This document shows positions 37,379-49,869 of a DNA stretch of 64,000 nucleotides, one piece after another (position 1 is the stretch's first letter; the number at the start of each line of letters is the position of its first letter). Source of the stretch: Cyathus striatus. Taxonomy: Eukaryota; Basidiomycota; Agaricomycetes; Agaricales; Nidulariaceae. The stretch covers positions 992,001 to 1,056,000 of the forward strand of contig JAOVFP010000012.1 of NCBI GenBank assembly GCA_025738555.1, given 5' to 3'. The notes under the pieces were generated by a model. It ran no database searches. It was not told where the DNA came from and saw only the letters and a list, made by a program, of their open reading frames with translations. Both the position numbers and the translations under genes were made by a program.

Positions 37379-38910
37379 TGGGGAACCACTAAAGTACCAG
37401 ATAGCGTGTTTTTTAGTATCGGAGTCGTCGAAGAAACTAGTGATGCAAAAGTAGCCAGCTCTCAGGGCTAGCGACGCCTTTGGTGAGATCGTCGTCGTTG
37501 TTGTTTGCGCCAGTGTTTCCAACGCCCTGCAATCCAAGCAAATCTAAACACAGCGAGCAGCAGCATGCTTTCGCAGAAAGATATGCGATTTAAGGAGAAT
37601 GGTCCAGTGTTTGTCAATCAAGCGCATTGCCATCTTTCCGAACAACCACAGGACATAACTTCCCAACCACTCAACATAAGTTATACCTTGTAACTGTAGA
37701 CCTCGTAATTCGGTGAGTACTAGGTTCCTCGGTATTTTTAGCTTGCCAAAACCCATCATATGACCTGTGTTGTCATGCTCGTCAGTAATGACCATATATT
37801 CTCAACTTCAGTTGTAGTAAATCTCACTTTGACCCATGATTGCAACGAAATTCATCGAAGGAGCTTCTTCATACTTCGATTATAGATGTGGTTGAGTTTG
37901 AGTCGCGTCTACTCATAGAGTGAAATCCGAAGAGCGCCCAACGTGCCCGACCTGTACCAATGGTATATCGGTCCTCGAGTAGCCGGCGAAGTCCACCATT
38001 GGTTGAGCCTCTAGGACCTATGGACCTGGCGCCTTACGTTCAGCGCTTGGACCCTTATGTGATAATCGATCACTTTTCGAAAACCTCGTAAAGTTCATTC
38101 CCTGGCTAATAGTCTGAACACCGGTCAGAAAGAGCCTGGTGTGGTGGAACTGCAAATCAGGCAGGGGGAGTTATGACTGATGATGAAGAGGATAGAACCG
38201 ACACTCACTTCTTTTACTTTTGGAATGTCAAGGTGCAGGTATTCAACTCGGTATACGATACGGACAAGACGACCATGATAGTTACCCGCATGTCTGGTTC
38301 GTGGACGTTTGTTTCCGCTGCTGGCCTTCCCAATTGCCTTCCACGTCTGCAGCCTCTGGGAGGTAATGCTTCTAGAAAGTAGCGACATATTGTTCATTAG
38401 TGTTGGGTACCCTTCGTTTACGGGGGGAGACTGCGACCGTTGCGTGGCCTAAGCTCCCGTGGTCGTTAATCTACGTGGTGCCTCTTGTAGCGGCAAAGCA
38501 GACACTATTCTTCAGCAGTCCAGCTTTGCCCCTCCCGTAGTGATTTTCGCTAGTCAGAGATATATGAGGTTGAGATGAATGGTAACAACAAGGTGACTCA
38601 CCGGCTCCGCAGCGTTCTCTCGAAACGATATTCATCAGGACATAGTGGCACAAGGTGTGCAGTTGTCCGAAGTACGAGGGAGAAATATGGAACGTACAAT
38701 AGACTGCAAAAGTTATCTTACAATCGTGCACATGTGCATCGATGGACTAGCGAAAAGCGGTTATCGACGGTTTGAAAGAGAATGCAGTATGGGGAGTGGG
38801 TTTGCGATCCATGGATTGGAAACATGACAAGCACTGCCAAACACTTGACTACAGGTTAACGACAAAACTAGCTGTAGCCCAGCTCTTGTAATACTTACGT
38901 TATATTTAGA
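37379..38910. other. Upstream flank of array gene 2, no supported gene
   Basis: Part of the duplicated unit. ORFs on both strands (38125-38397 minus, 38173-38382 plus) are not kept open in the matching part of the other copy (50525-50989), so neither is supported as a gene. Confidence 0.4.
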
Positions 38911-38940
38911 AGTTTGATGTACACGCTGGTAGGGAGCTAA

Positions 38941-39280
38941 GAAGCCCACTGGATGCTTGATGTAGGCACTCACACATGCCCGCGGTTCATAGAATCCGCG
39001 GTTATACAAGCGGATCGGAAAAAGAACCATCGACTATTCCCTCGGGTCCACATGCCTGTGCTAATATAAAGGGCCCAAGAAGCCCACTGGGTGTTAGACC
39101 GGAGGCCGATCTGCCTATCCTGGGAACGAGATCACGCTTTTTGTCACGTGAGGACGCGTGGGCTATCTCGTCGACGAGATACCCCACGCCAGTCATGTGA
39201 CGCCAGCGTGATCTCGTTTCAGACGGTTCGGCTTCCGGACTAACTGGGTGTTTGATGTAGACGCTCACACATGTCTAAAC
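38941..39280. repeat. Direct repeats flanking a MITE insertion
   Basis: AAGAAGCCCACTGG-TG followed by TTGATGTAG-C-CTCACACATG occurs at about 38939-38978 and, split by the MITE, at 39078-39092 plus 39245-39273. A third shorter relative (GTTTGATGTACACGCT) is at 38912. The first copy serves as a built-in empty site for the insertion. Confidence 0.75.
39093..39244. mobile_element. 152-bp palindromic MITE with TGGGT target duplication
   Basis: Almost the whole element is one palindrome. It opens GTTAGACCGGAGGCCGA and closes with the reverse complement (TCGGCTTCCGGACTAAC). Inside, GAACGAGATCACGC pairs with GCGTGATCTCGTTTC, CACGTGA pairs with TCATGTG, and the centre is the perfect palindrome ATCTCGTCGACGAGAT (39165-39180). 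TGGGT stands on both sides (39088-39092 and 39245-39249). It has no coding capacity and would depend on a transposase elsewhere. Confidence 0.88.
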
Positions 39281-39370
39281 ATACCAACTGTTACCAGTTG
39301 TTTCCTCGTTCAAATTCGCTCCTCGCTACGGTCCTCGCGTAAACTAAAATTAAGAAGTCTGAGGTGGGGG

Positions 39371-39595
39371 GGTAAGTTCGCACATTCTCAACGTCAAGCA
39401 ACGCCTTGCAGTGCTCAACATCCCCTTCCCTTCCCTCTCCTCAAGGGGCCCCGTCGCCAACAACGACACAACATAAAGTACATGATGCAGAACGCATTCA
39501 GCAAGTTCGGGCAAGGGGGTACAGAGGTCGGTTCTGCATTCAGCAAATGCGGGCAACTAATGCATTGAAGGTCATCAATGACTTCGGGTAGTGAG
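39371..39595 (+). pseudogene. Fragment of the 5' end of the RhoGAP gene (unit 3)
   Basis: Matches the first exon of the RhoGAP gene at 55565-55700. CTCAACGTCAAGCAACGCCT, GTGCTCAACATCCC, CCTCTCCTCAAGGGGCCCC, ATGATGCAGAACGC and TTCGGGCAAGGGGGTACAG appear in order. Small indels shift the frame, and an internal piece (GCATTCAGCAA) is repeated. Nothing continues the RhoGAP reading downstream. Confidence 0.75.
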
Positions 39596-40800
39596 TAACC
39601 CCATTAGATAGCCATAGTATCGATATTCGCATCTGACAAGCTTGTCCGCTGAGCAGCAGTTGATCATAGACGCGGTGAATGATATGCAGGGAAACACGGA
39701 TCTTTCGATACTGCAATTAAAGCTCTAGGTGGATTACACTCGCAGACACTCCCAGCGCGTTTATGTTTGACTTGTCACCGCGTCACCCCTGGAGCACAGC
39801 TGCTTGCTTGAAAGTAATAACCCTTGCAGTGAAGTATGTTTCAGAAGTATGGCCCCCAGGAAAGCGAGATGATCTACGCTCTCTCACTCGTGTTGCGTTA
39901 AAAGGAGGCGTGACATTGAAAGGGGATAAAGGTGCTGCAGTAATAATTAGAAGTGAGTAAGTTTCCGCCCCTCGCATTCACCCTTTCTCATTAATGCGTT
40001 AAGCATCCTGCATTGCATCGTTTAACGAAAGCGAAATCACCATCAATCAATGCTGCTCAGTGCAGGTGACCTCCCCACTTTCGATGACCAGGCTCGCGGC
40101 CTTACATTACGGCGAAGTCTTTGCACTACCGAAGGAGGACAGCCGATACCCAATCGAGGATACATTCTTCTAAAAGATTCGGCTGTCGCGGGTAATGCGT
40201 CGTTTGCATTTTGATACCTCAGTAGGGCAACTATTGACAACGGTTGAACACTGTCCGAATCAATTGGATCGTACATATATGTACACTAGTATCTACTAGC
40301 ACCCACTTGCATAAATATGGACTTCGTTCAAATTTTTATGTACAGGGGACCTCAAGTATGAACCAAATCATACGTGTACCAATCTCAATAACGCTCTGCG
40401 CGACAAAATTTCTAACACTGAGCAGCAGTTTGCACGTCATAGCCTCTGCTGCCAGCATAAACCTCTACACTGAAAACACCATTTTGAGAGTCGAATCTCA
40501 AAGTTGTCAGCTTCCACCACCTGCTGAGTCTCAGTGCGCCATCGCTCGCTCACTCACGAAGAACTCCCACATGTTCCTCCACCCTTGAAAGTGGCCAGAT
40601 CAGCAGTCTCGTCTACGCCACGTCATAGGCTGATCCAGACATCACCGTATGTGCTTTTACGCACAATAAGTACGCTCGCTTCACACTTCCAGAGCTCTAT
40701 TGGAAGGGGAGCAACGGCCACCTACGATGGCGACTAGGGTGGCTGATGAGAGACTACAATCCAACGTGAGCGAGCACTAGTAGTAGGGATAGCGGCGACG
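39596..40800 (+). pseudogene. Decayed unrecognised gene (unit 3)
   Basis: Diverged counterpart of 34330-35620. Readable pieces include CHRVTPGAQLLA near 39776, GGVTLKGDKGAAVIIR near 39908 and TFDDQARGLTLRRSLCTTEG near 40080. Stops and shifts interrupt them. No family recognised. Confidence 0.4.
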
Positions 40801-41218
40801 GAAACCCGACTGTTAAATTCCTCGCTTTTCCTCGCTGCCTTTGACTGAGGCCTTCGTAGAATCAAACAATGAAAGGATTCTTGGAAAGTTTATTCACCAT
40901 AAGTACTTCCTAATCGCGGGCACGTCTGTGCTGTAGCAATAATCATTCTGTGGTTTGTGAATACCGACTCCTGGATAGCAATTTTACAAAGAGAGAGAAA
41001 AGATAATTACATGTACATTGTATTGCGAAACCTATATACGATCTTGCTCGGTGTTTTCTCTCCTACAGGCTAGTTCACACCATGCCCTATGGTATAGGTA
41101 GTTGAGTCACGCTATATCCGCAGCTATAAGCCTATAAACCAAGTTTATGTCAGTAAAAGATCACAATGGTGAGAAGAGTACTGTGATACCAAATCAAACA
41201 CTGCTTCATCGTCAGTTG
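40801..41218. other. Intergenic, no supported gene
   Basis: Short stretch between the decayed gene and the 3' end of array gene 3. No feature seen. Confidence 0.4.
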
Positions 41219-42943
41219 TCATTTCGACCCCGTACTATATGCAGTTTCTACGGGAAAATAATCACTGACAGCTTGCGGGACAGCACTAAAGGGAGCGTGT
41301 AGAGATGGAGAGTGGGAAACATTGCCTCCGATTATCTCTCCGCACACGATGCACTTCTCTAACATGCGCGGTGTTTTGTAGATCATTATAACGCTCGAGT
41401 TAATCCATGGGGTTAGTGTGATCTCTTCACGAAGATATTCATGACAGTTATGGGTAATACCTCTTACTGGCCCTTGTCTGTGAGGGAGTAGCGGCACTGG
41501 AGGGACTTTCGTTGTGCTCTCAAATGTACCAGCAATTACGGCAAGGGGTCGTGGTACCTCCGGGTAGGGGCCAAACCAGCTTATTTCTCTGCGTATAAAA
41601 TCGGCCGTTGCTGACGATGAAGCTAGAGGTGGTGGTCCAATGAAGTAGGGAAGGGAAGGGTCTATATGAAGGAGAGGACCTTCGCGAGAAACTTGTTCTG
41701 AAACTTGGGAGAAATCCGCTGGGATTAGGTAGGGTTGATAAGAGACATTTTGTAGGTCATGATCTAAACACTCACGGTATAAACTCGCGTTAACTTTCTC
41801 GAAGATCTAAGAACAAGAAAACAGTTAGCATAGAGCCAATAGCGTAAAAGAAAGGCCTAACATTTTTACAAAGACTATTAAACACCAACCAATCCGCCAG
41901 CGTTCGGTCTGTGCTCAGGTCATCGCCACGTGAATCTAAATTTTCGGCATGGATGATAAAAAGCGGATTTTTGTCATAGCCTGACAAAATATCGAAGCAC
42001 TGAAATACCAATTGGTTTGTTGCTAACCGTATATGATTCGTGCTCGTACCTTATTGCCGTTTGAGTATGATTTTGTCAATGGAAATCCAGCCTGCTTCAG
42101 GAAATTGATAGTTCTCTACACAATCAAATATTAGTTACTGCGCTTTGGAAACTACCTAATAACCTACAGCAAATCCTGTAACCTATGAGTAGAAACGTCA
42201 GTGGCCAGTCAGGACCAGATTCCGTGATGCCTCACCGCTTTCATCGATAACTTGATGCTCTCCGTGAGATCGATCCTTACTTGCAAGGCAATGATGTGCT
42301 CTAGCAGATCACAAGGCCATCGAGGATCTGAGAAAGTCGTAAGTTAACTGCTAATGAAGGTTGGTCGATGCTCATTAACCTAACTCCGAATATACTAAGT
42401 ACAGATTTAGGGAATCATCAATAGCATTGGAAAAATGTTCAATATTAGCAATAGTAGGGTGTAGAAACCTGGTATGTATCTCAGTAAGATCCCACGAGTT
42501 GATAACATAGGCTTACCCGTAATGCCTATGCTGTGCATCGACGTTCCTCTTAATGTTCTATAGTACGAAGCATAAAACAAGGCATCTCAAGCTGTAGCTA
42601 ACAACTAACCTCCTTCCTCGATAGCCCGCTGAAAACCTTAACTAGAACAAACTTCCCGTCTAGTTGCGCCTTATGTACCCAGTACCCATCTCCACTTAGT
42701 ACTTCCTCTTTCAGCATTAAGTCATTCTGCATATAACGTCAATTAAGCAACAAATATGGAAACAGAATACCCCAGACAACATACCCTGCATCGTCTTCCT
42801 GCGGGAGTGGATCCTATACGAGGTAAGTCTCCGATTGTTATATGCATATCCCTTGCCACGCTTATGAGCGAGCTTCTCTCTATCGTTGTGGTCCCAGATG
42901 AATTTTCGAATAAAGATGAGCTGGAGCTTGAGGTCCTCAACAT
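41219..42943 (-). CDS. Pseudokinase-like array gene 3
   Basis: More diverged member. Start MLRTSSSSSSLFENSSGTT at 42943, then SLISVARDMHITIGDLP. The next exon gives GDGYWVHKAQLDGKFVLVKV then FSGLSRKE. CFDILSGYDKNPLFIIHAEN-L follows near 41970, with ADWLVFNSLCKNV. The last exon has SWFGPYPEVPRPL, HNCHEYLREEITLTPWINSS and YKTPRMLEKCIVCGEII. As in the other copies, the VKVF lysine is kept and the HRD/DFG motifs are not visible. The chain of exons is consistent with the family and no break was seen by eye. Confidence 0.58.
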
Positions 42944-44724
42944 TTGGTAGACAAGTGAAGAAACCCGCAGAATTGAGCCATCTAAACAACCGATCACAAG
43001 ACTTCCACAATCCAGGCACATCAAATTTAAATAATTCAAATTTAAATGCCCGTGTCCGACCTCCTCGTGATTACATAGCAGGCGCTCTAGGATGCCGACG
43101 TGAGAATACTGGGGTAGCCAGTCGGCACTGCCCAATGCCGAAATATACTTGAGGCTGTGCTTGATGTGCAGCAGCGTGAGTAAGCGGTCTGTAAAATTCT
43201 TGAACTGCATCGTCCGCTGGCTTTGGTACCATGCATCAATTGCAATAGTGAACAAAGAGTCACCTTTAGCATAAATCGTGTGTTTCCTAGCGAGCTATGC
43301 ACGACCTATCATCCAAGTATATCTGCTTGGGATCTGGCAGGTCTAGCTCACAACATCCAATGGCGGGAATCAGTAGGTTGGAAGAGTGCCGTCGAGATGG
43401 CTAGAGCCTAGAGGTACTGAAGTCGATTTCCTAGCCCCGTTTCAGTGCCATACAACCCACTAGCCATCTGAAAATGAGATGCGTATCCACCCAGGCCTGA
43501 TATACAGCGTACTTCTATCGTCTATGGAGACGAAAATGTCGATTCTTCAATGCACCAACCAAAATAACCAGGTATGTATCGATTCTATCGTCTTCGCTAA
43601 CAATTAATGGCCTACATGTCCATTTCTCTTCATGCAGGAGTTAACGTTTCGCTTCGAAACCAAGTTGCGCATGAGCATTGAAGCAACAAACCTCTCATTC
43701 ATAATGACTATATAAAAAAAACCCATCTGGCCGAGATTTGGGGACTTATATGCTTCTCTGGGAGCGCCGAATAGCTTCGTTGTAGAAGCAGTATGTTTGC
43801 TCGATGAGCTCGTCCTCCAATCTACGGAAAATGTGATGTTAGAATGAAACCTAACGATTTGGGATGCTTACTGAGAAGAACACATTTGATCAAGTCCTCA
43901 CGATGGAATCGACTCCACGATACAATGACGGAGTAGATCGAAGGTGTACCGAATCCCTTCAATCGCATATAGCCAATGACTGTATCCTCTGATAGATTTG
44001 CAAGCGAAATGGTTTTGCACTTGCCAGGGAGTTGAGAAAGAGGATGTCGGTTGGTTGGAATCGTAGTAGAAGGGTAATGTTTCATGGGTCAAATTCAAAC
44101 CCAGCTCGTCAAAGCGACCCAGCCATCAAGATATTGAACTTTAACTTTAAGTCAGAGCGGTCAAATCACGTGACTGGACAACTTAAGTACAACGAAAGGG
44201 GACGAAAGGCCGGGAGAGGGGAGCTGGAAAGGGAGTTCATGGGAATACGGTTTTCCTCTGTTGTGCGGGGTGAGGAGGGGAGGGATTCACTCTGATTGTC
44301 CCGCTTTGGAGAAGTTGGATTTGAGTGGACTTCCTTTGAAATAGGAAGTTACCGTAAAGGTTGGGCGTTCCAACTTCCGCACACTTATGTATTACTATAA
44401 AAGAATTAACGACTCCTGTCAAACTCTAAAAAGCCTGCATCTGAATTGCATTTGTAGTAGTGTACAAGGAGCCATCTTCAGTGTTCACTTTTTTCCAGAG
44501 CATATGTATCAACTCAGCCTACTGACAGTGACGCACCCGCGTCGCTGCACGCACGCGATAAGTAATAACGAATCACGATCCCACGGAACTGAGTCTCTGA
44601 GAACGTATAGTACTTACTACACCTATTACCGGGCCACTTGAATCGATTAAGCTACCCTCATTCTCTGCGAATATAACCAGCCTAAAATACAGCTTCAGTG
44701 AAGATCACGACATTTGTAGGATGG
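42944..44724. other. Intergenic; upstream flank of array gene 3 and unassigned ORFs
   Basis: Open frames on the minus strand near 43746-44098 (for example EDELIEQTYCFYNEAIRRSQ in one frame) look faintly gene-like, but I could not join them into one in-frame chain. A CT/AG-rich patch lies near 44195-44290. Nothing here is firmly supported. Confidence 0.35.
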
Positions 44725-46271
44725 TACTTAAGATTCTCCTATCACTGTATTACCGGAATCTGCATAGTACTTACCCTGATATTGATCCACACGCATAACC
44801 GTATGATTCCTACAAAGCCTATTTGGAAGGCCCATTCCAGACTAGAGAGATTGGATCTGGATAAATGTGTCGAAGGAAATTGGTTTGAAGGGTTGAGGGA
44901 GGAATACTTCCGAGTTTGAACTTTTTAGGGGCTCCAAGTGACAGTTGTACTACGAGATATAGGTGATCGTCGTCTTAATAAATTACAGACTGGTTTGCGC
45001 ACGGAAGTACAACATATGATTATGCATGTTCGCAAGCAGCTGGTCGTATGGATCATTCCTGGGTCCTATGATGACGAGAGGTGTTGTACCTGATATGCGG
45101 TATCACTGGACGGAAACCGTTTTCCGAACTTCGGCACCTCGACCTTGCGTGGACACTGGACAGCAAGATATTCTAATTATGGGTGAGAGATATGTGATTC
45201 GGTAGCAGCTGAAAGCGAAATAGGCGATATGGTCTATAGGTGGCATCCACCCAAACCGGTATATCTCGACGGGAAGTTTCTGAAGCCGCGACTCGTATAG
45301 AAACTCTTGAATTGATGAGGCCTTCGAGAGTTAGCTTTGTGAGTTGTGTTAGCTTAAAAAATAGTTCAGTTCGTATAGTAACCGGTGATAAATAGAAAGC
45401 TGTTGTTGCGTCACTTGCACGCTTGCCATGTCTCCGTCATATTATACTTTCGGGTGCGTCTCGTAAATGGACGCATTCATGCAGGGCAGAGAGCTTTTGT
45501 CGATGCTGCACGTATGATTTGCAGGACACTGGAGATGGTAACTATCGGAGACACCAGGAGAGATTTTATTGAATCCATGAGTGAGTTGCAGGATGATTCA
45601 AGATTTTGACGGCGGCGTGGAGCGTGTTGCTACAATAGTGCAACAGGGCGAAGTCATTGGAAATGGCCGCGGGGAAGATTGGTATGAGTATAAGACAGAT
45701 ACTGAAACGTATTGAAGTGAATTTGTTTGTATATATCATCTTTTTGATTGATTACCAGTAGATAAAGAATGAGCTGGAGGATTGTATTGAATCTTATGGA
45801 ATCCGAAGAATGCAGGTCCCTTGCAGCATCTTTTTTATGTCCATAGTCGAATAGAGGGATGTGGAGAGTTTAATCAAAAAAATACCTGTGATGCTACCTC
45901 GTGGGTCCGTGCTAGCGGCGCTGCAAGTAATAAAGCAAAAACTGTTTATGATATCGTACGGGCAGTGCAGTGGCTACGAAATGCAGATCATTGGAGACAG
46001 CTACTTCGGATATGAGCTTGGGGGTCTCTCGATTGGACCTGGGGCGAGGTGAAGAATTATTAGAGATGTTATGGCGGTTCAGGTATTTAAGTGAAGGTGC
46101 AAAAAACTGCGCTACATACGAAGATCAAGGCACGGATTGAAACCCTTGGCCGCGGCACACGAGCGTATCCAAAAGGTGTGGGCGCCACAATAGTTCCCAC
46201 GGGTTGACAAGCGCCCAATCTCCGTCATTCGCACCTCCATTCCGTTTCCAACCACCACAACGGTCACCCAC
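44725..46271. repeat. Duplicated block B, left copy (partner 53905-55543)
   Basis: Direct copy of the region upstream of the RhoGAP gene, about 9.2 kb away. Shared stretches include CGTATGATTCCTACAAAGCC, GAATAGAGGGATGTGGAGAG, GCAGTGCAGTGGCTACGAAA, CGGATTGAAACCCTTGGCCG and the RhoGAP leader CCGTCATTCGCACCTCCATT. It lacks about 200 bp present at 55230-55450, and stops a few bases before where the RhoGAP start codon would be. Short ORFs inside differ between copies, so I do not call a gene. Confidence 0.85.
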
Positions 46272-46470
46272 CCTCCAGAAAGGCATGTTAGAGGTATGGG
46301 CAGTGAAGCTTAGAACAAAGAAGGAGGATGTCTGAAGATGCTGTTAGGTATTAAGTTTGTCGATACTTACACGGGGGGCGAATTCGAACGGCCACAATCA
46401 TGACAATGACATGACTCTGTTGATCATAATAAGTAGATCAAGTTATCTTTACCAAATTTTTACTGTAAGC

Positions 46471-46830
46471 TCTAACGCCAAAATCCTCCCACACGTTGCC
46501 CAAGCGCCCTGGCGCCCAATCTTCGTTGTTCGCACATCTGTCGCACGGTCGAGACCGACATCAACCATCATGCATCAGCCATCATCCACATATTCCAATT
46601 GTGTTCCGAAGTCCATTCCCAACAACCAAAATCACCCGCCTCCAAGCCCCCCTCCCTCAAGCTTCAACCTCAAACAACCACCCGCAGCACTCTATCCACC
46701 CTCCCGCTCCTCAGGTGCCCCACGGAAAATAGCAAATGTATCATGCGGGGTTTGCGAGCAGCAGAACGCATTCAACAAGTTCAAGCAATTACTTGCTGCA
46801 GTAATCAGAGTCGGACTTCAAGCAGTGAGT
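46471..46830 (+). pseudogene. Fragment of the 5' end of the RhoGAP gene (unit 2)
   Basis: Copy of 33961-34309 with a few changes (for example a small deletion at the GGGCTGCAG word). It keeps CTCCTCAGGTGCCCC and GCAGAACGCATTCAACAAGTT. It cannot encode the RhoGAP protein. Confidence 0.65.
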
Positions 46831-46839
46831 AACACAATC

Positions 46840-48110
46840 AGATAGCCATGATTCTGGTTTTGTATCTAATGAGTTTGTTCCTAGGCGGTACTAGTTGTGG
46901 TGGTGAACGACTTATAGCAAAACACAGATCTTGACATCCTTCCGAAGTTCTGTCACCGCTTCATCCCAGGAGCGCAGCTGCTTGTTTGGAAGTACAGTAC
47001 AGTACGTTCTGGAGGTACCTTATGGTCGCCAAGGATGTGAGACGGAGTCTATGGCTCGTATTGCGCAGAAGACGTGGCATGAAAAGGGGCAATAAGGTAT
47101 GCTGCTGGCACTAGGGTGAACCTGGGGTGAGTACAGTGTTTCTGCTCCTCACGTTCGCTCTTTCTCATCCATGCTTTCAGAGCTCTGTACCGCATTGTCT
47201 AACGCCCAATCAAAGCTGCGCGGCCCATACGACTTCTAGCACTTTCGATGATCAGCGTCATTGTCGTACACAACACTCCTATGGTTAAGGTGTTCTTACA
47301 TCTTGAAGGAGGAATATACCCATCGAAGCTACTTGCCAATTTCTTCACAGGGGTTTAGCTGTTGTCGGTAATGTATTGAATTCATTTGGTACATCAGTGG
47401 GCAACTACAAAATTAACATCGGTTCAACAGCATCTTTGCCAGATCGTACATACATATATATACCAACACCCACTAGCACCCACTTGTCCAAATACTACCA
47501 CCGCTCACATTTCTATGTACAAATACAACAATGGTTTACACATCGCGTCTTTCGCTACTAGTGTCAGCCTTCTACACTGAGCACACTGTTTCAAGACTTG
47601 AGTTTCAGAGTTGTAAGATTCGTTCACTGCTTGGGCCTCGGCCCTCAGGTCACCATCGATCGCTCCCAAACAACTACCCCATATAACCCCCTATTGGTAC
47701 TCCAACAACTTGGGCCTCAGTGTTTCTCAGAGCCATGTCACCTGAGTACTGCCAGCCTGTCTTACAGCGCATGCCATGGGGAGTACAATCGTGACCATGG
47801 CACATCACAGGAGGTGAACCAGGGTTGCACAACACCGTACATAGTGCGCATGCAGACGAACTCCCCCAGCCTCCCGCTCACACCTGGGGTTGCGCTGGAT
47901 GCCGTCTGTCTATTCAAACAACGACTTCCTCAACACACTTCCACTACGCCAAAACTCACCTTGTAGAAGAGAACAACGGGGGCGGCATTTACAACCAAAG
48001 AATCCTTTAAAAATATTCATACAACCCTGAAGTGAACATAGTATACAACATTAACCAGCCCTACGGCCCTATGCCTTGAAGGGCTTGATTTCTTTACATT
48101 TCCCGCTGGA
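46840..48110 (+). pseudogene. Decayed unrecognised gene (unit 2)
   Basis: Copy of 34330-35620 with the same interrupted frames. LDILPKFCHRFIPGAQLLVW is readable near 46930 and TSVGNYKINIGS near 47390. No family recognised and no intact chain. Confidence 0.4.
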
Positions 48111-48160
48111 ATGGTTGTTAGCAAGACATTATTTGCGAAATATTAAAGCGTACTGTTTAT

Positions 48161-49869
48161 TCAACTAAATCCTCTATGTTGCGTCCAATCCTCGTGCAGA
48201 GGGGGGTGAGGAACGTGCGCAGCTCTTGCAGTGATGTACTGGTTGCACGCTATGCATCTCTCTGATATGCGTGGTGTTTTGTATATGATTACCGCACTCC
48301 TATAGACCCACGGGGTTAGCACGATTTCTTCGCGGAGATATGATCCACGACAATTATGTAGAACGTCTCCGATTGCTCCATATACGGAAGGGAGTAGTGG
48401 CGATGGAAGAACTTTGTAAGTATTCTTGAATGCACTGGAAATCTCGTGAAGGGGAAGCGGAATCTCGCTGGGATAATGGTTAAGCCACCATATTTCTCGA
48501 CGTGTGTGGAAGCCTTGTGATGGAGACGACGTAGAGGGTAGTAGTGATCCGGCAAGTTCGTGAACAGAAGGGTATGGGTATGTCTGAATACCCAATATTT
48601 GAAGAAAATCCACTGGGAATGAATTTGTTACAGAAGAGAATGTTTACTAATTTGCTCCACTTACTGTACAAGACTGTGTTAACCTTCTTGAACATCTAAA
48701 CAAGAAATATAGTTAATAGCTAGCATAATTCAGGATATAATGAAACATCTAACGTTATCGCAAAGGGAATCGAATATTGCCCAAGCAGGATCGTGACCCA
48801 CACTGAGCTCTGTACCGCCTGCATCTAGGTATTCGGGATGGATGACAAAAAGCGGACATTTGTCATGTCCAGAAACTATGTCGAAGCACTGATTCCACAA
48901 TTTTGTTTATTCAATCTTAAATTATCGTGATTGACACGATGCACAGTCATACCTTAACGCCAGCTCTCGCCAATGGAAATTTCTCCCGTCTTAAAAAATC
49001 GACAGCTTGCTATATAAATGACCATATATCATTTCTATTTTTGTAGTACAGCGTTACAACTTACAGCAAATCCCACCACCTGCATGATGCATGATCAGTA
49101 ACCACGAGACAATGAACCATGTAAACGATTTACCGCTTTCATTGCCACAATAATGCCATCGGTAAGGCCGGTTCTTAATTCTTTGGCAATGGTAACCTCT
49201 AACAGATCACAAGGCACGTCCAAGTCTGAGAGATCGGTAATCTGTAAGTGAGTGTTCGATGAAATAGTAGAAACAAGCTTACCCAGCCCTGAATACACGA
49301 AGTAGAGATCTGGCCATGGCGCATCATCGATTGAATTAGAGTAGCTCTCAAGTGCAGCAATATTGGGATGCATAGATCTAATTTGAAGTATTCGAGTAAG
49401 TCCCATAAATAATATTTATGCACTGGAAATAAACTTACTGTTTTGCATAATATAAGCTTTTCTCGAAATACTAAAGCACAAAGTATAAAAAATGCCGGAT
49501 TCAACAGGTGGTAAACAACCGACCTCTCTTTTTGATGGCCCACCGAAAACTTTTACTAGCCTTAACTCTCCACCGAGTTTTGCTTTGTGTAGCCAGTACC
49601 CACACCTACTTGTTATCTGCTCTTTTAACGTCATAACTCCGTTCTAGATAAAGCATCGTGAATTGGTGAGCTAGGAATAATGGGGTGTCATCGGGGAGAA
49701 AGCTTACGCAATACTGCGCTCCCGGGGAACCAGATTCCAAAACGGACCTGTCTACGACAGTGATATGCATATCCCTTGCCACACTTGTGAGAGAGCTGCT
49801 CTGTATCATCGTCCTCCCAGACGAGTTTTGGAATAAGGATGACATCGCAGGTGTTGAAGATCTGGCCAT
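48161..49869 (-). CDS. Pseudokinase-like array gene 4 (near twin of gene 2)
   Basis: Nearly identical to the gene at 35669-37378, with only scattered residue changes (for example ELRTGL for ELRIGL). Start MARSSTPAMSSLFQNSSG at 49869. All landmarks are present: YWLHKAKLGGELRLVKVFGG, HPNIAALESYS, WPDLYFVYSGL, CPLFVIHPEYLD, NCRGSYLREEIVLTPWVY and YKTPRISERCIACNQYI. The retained open frames in both twins argue that both are, or were recently, functional. Confidence 0.6.

Larger units (their letters stand above)
33781..38910. repeat. Segmental duplication unit 1 (partner 46281-51360)
   Basis: About 5.1 kb repeated as a direct copy about 12.5 kb to the right, with only scattered base changes and small indels. 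It begins AGGCATGTTAGAGGT at the start codon of array gene 1 and ends TACGTTATATTTAGA. It contains the 5' flank of array gene 1, a fragment of the RhoGAP 5' end, a decayed gene, array gene 2 and about 1.4 kb upstream of gene 2. Confidence 0.9.

Noticed and set aside
43746..44098. Small two-exon minus-strand gene
   Set aside because: The candidate donor and acceptor do not join the two open frames in phase.
45821..46052. ORFs in duplicated block B as a conserved small protein
   Set aside because: Which frame stays open differs between the two copies and changes are not concentrated at third positions as far as I can see.
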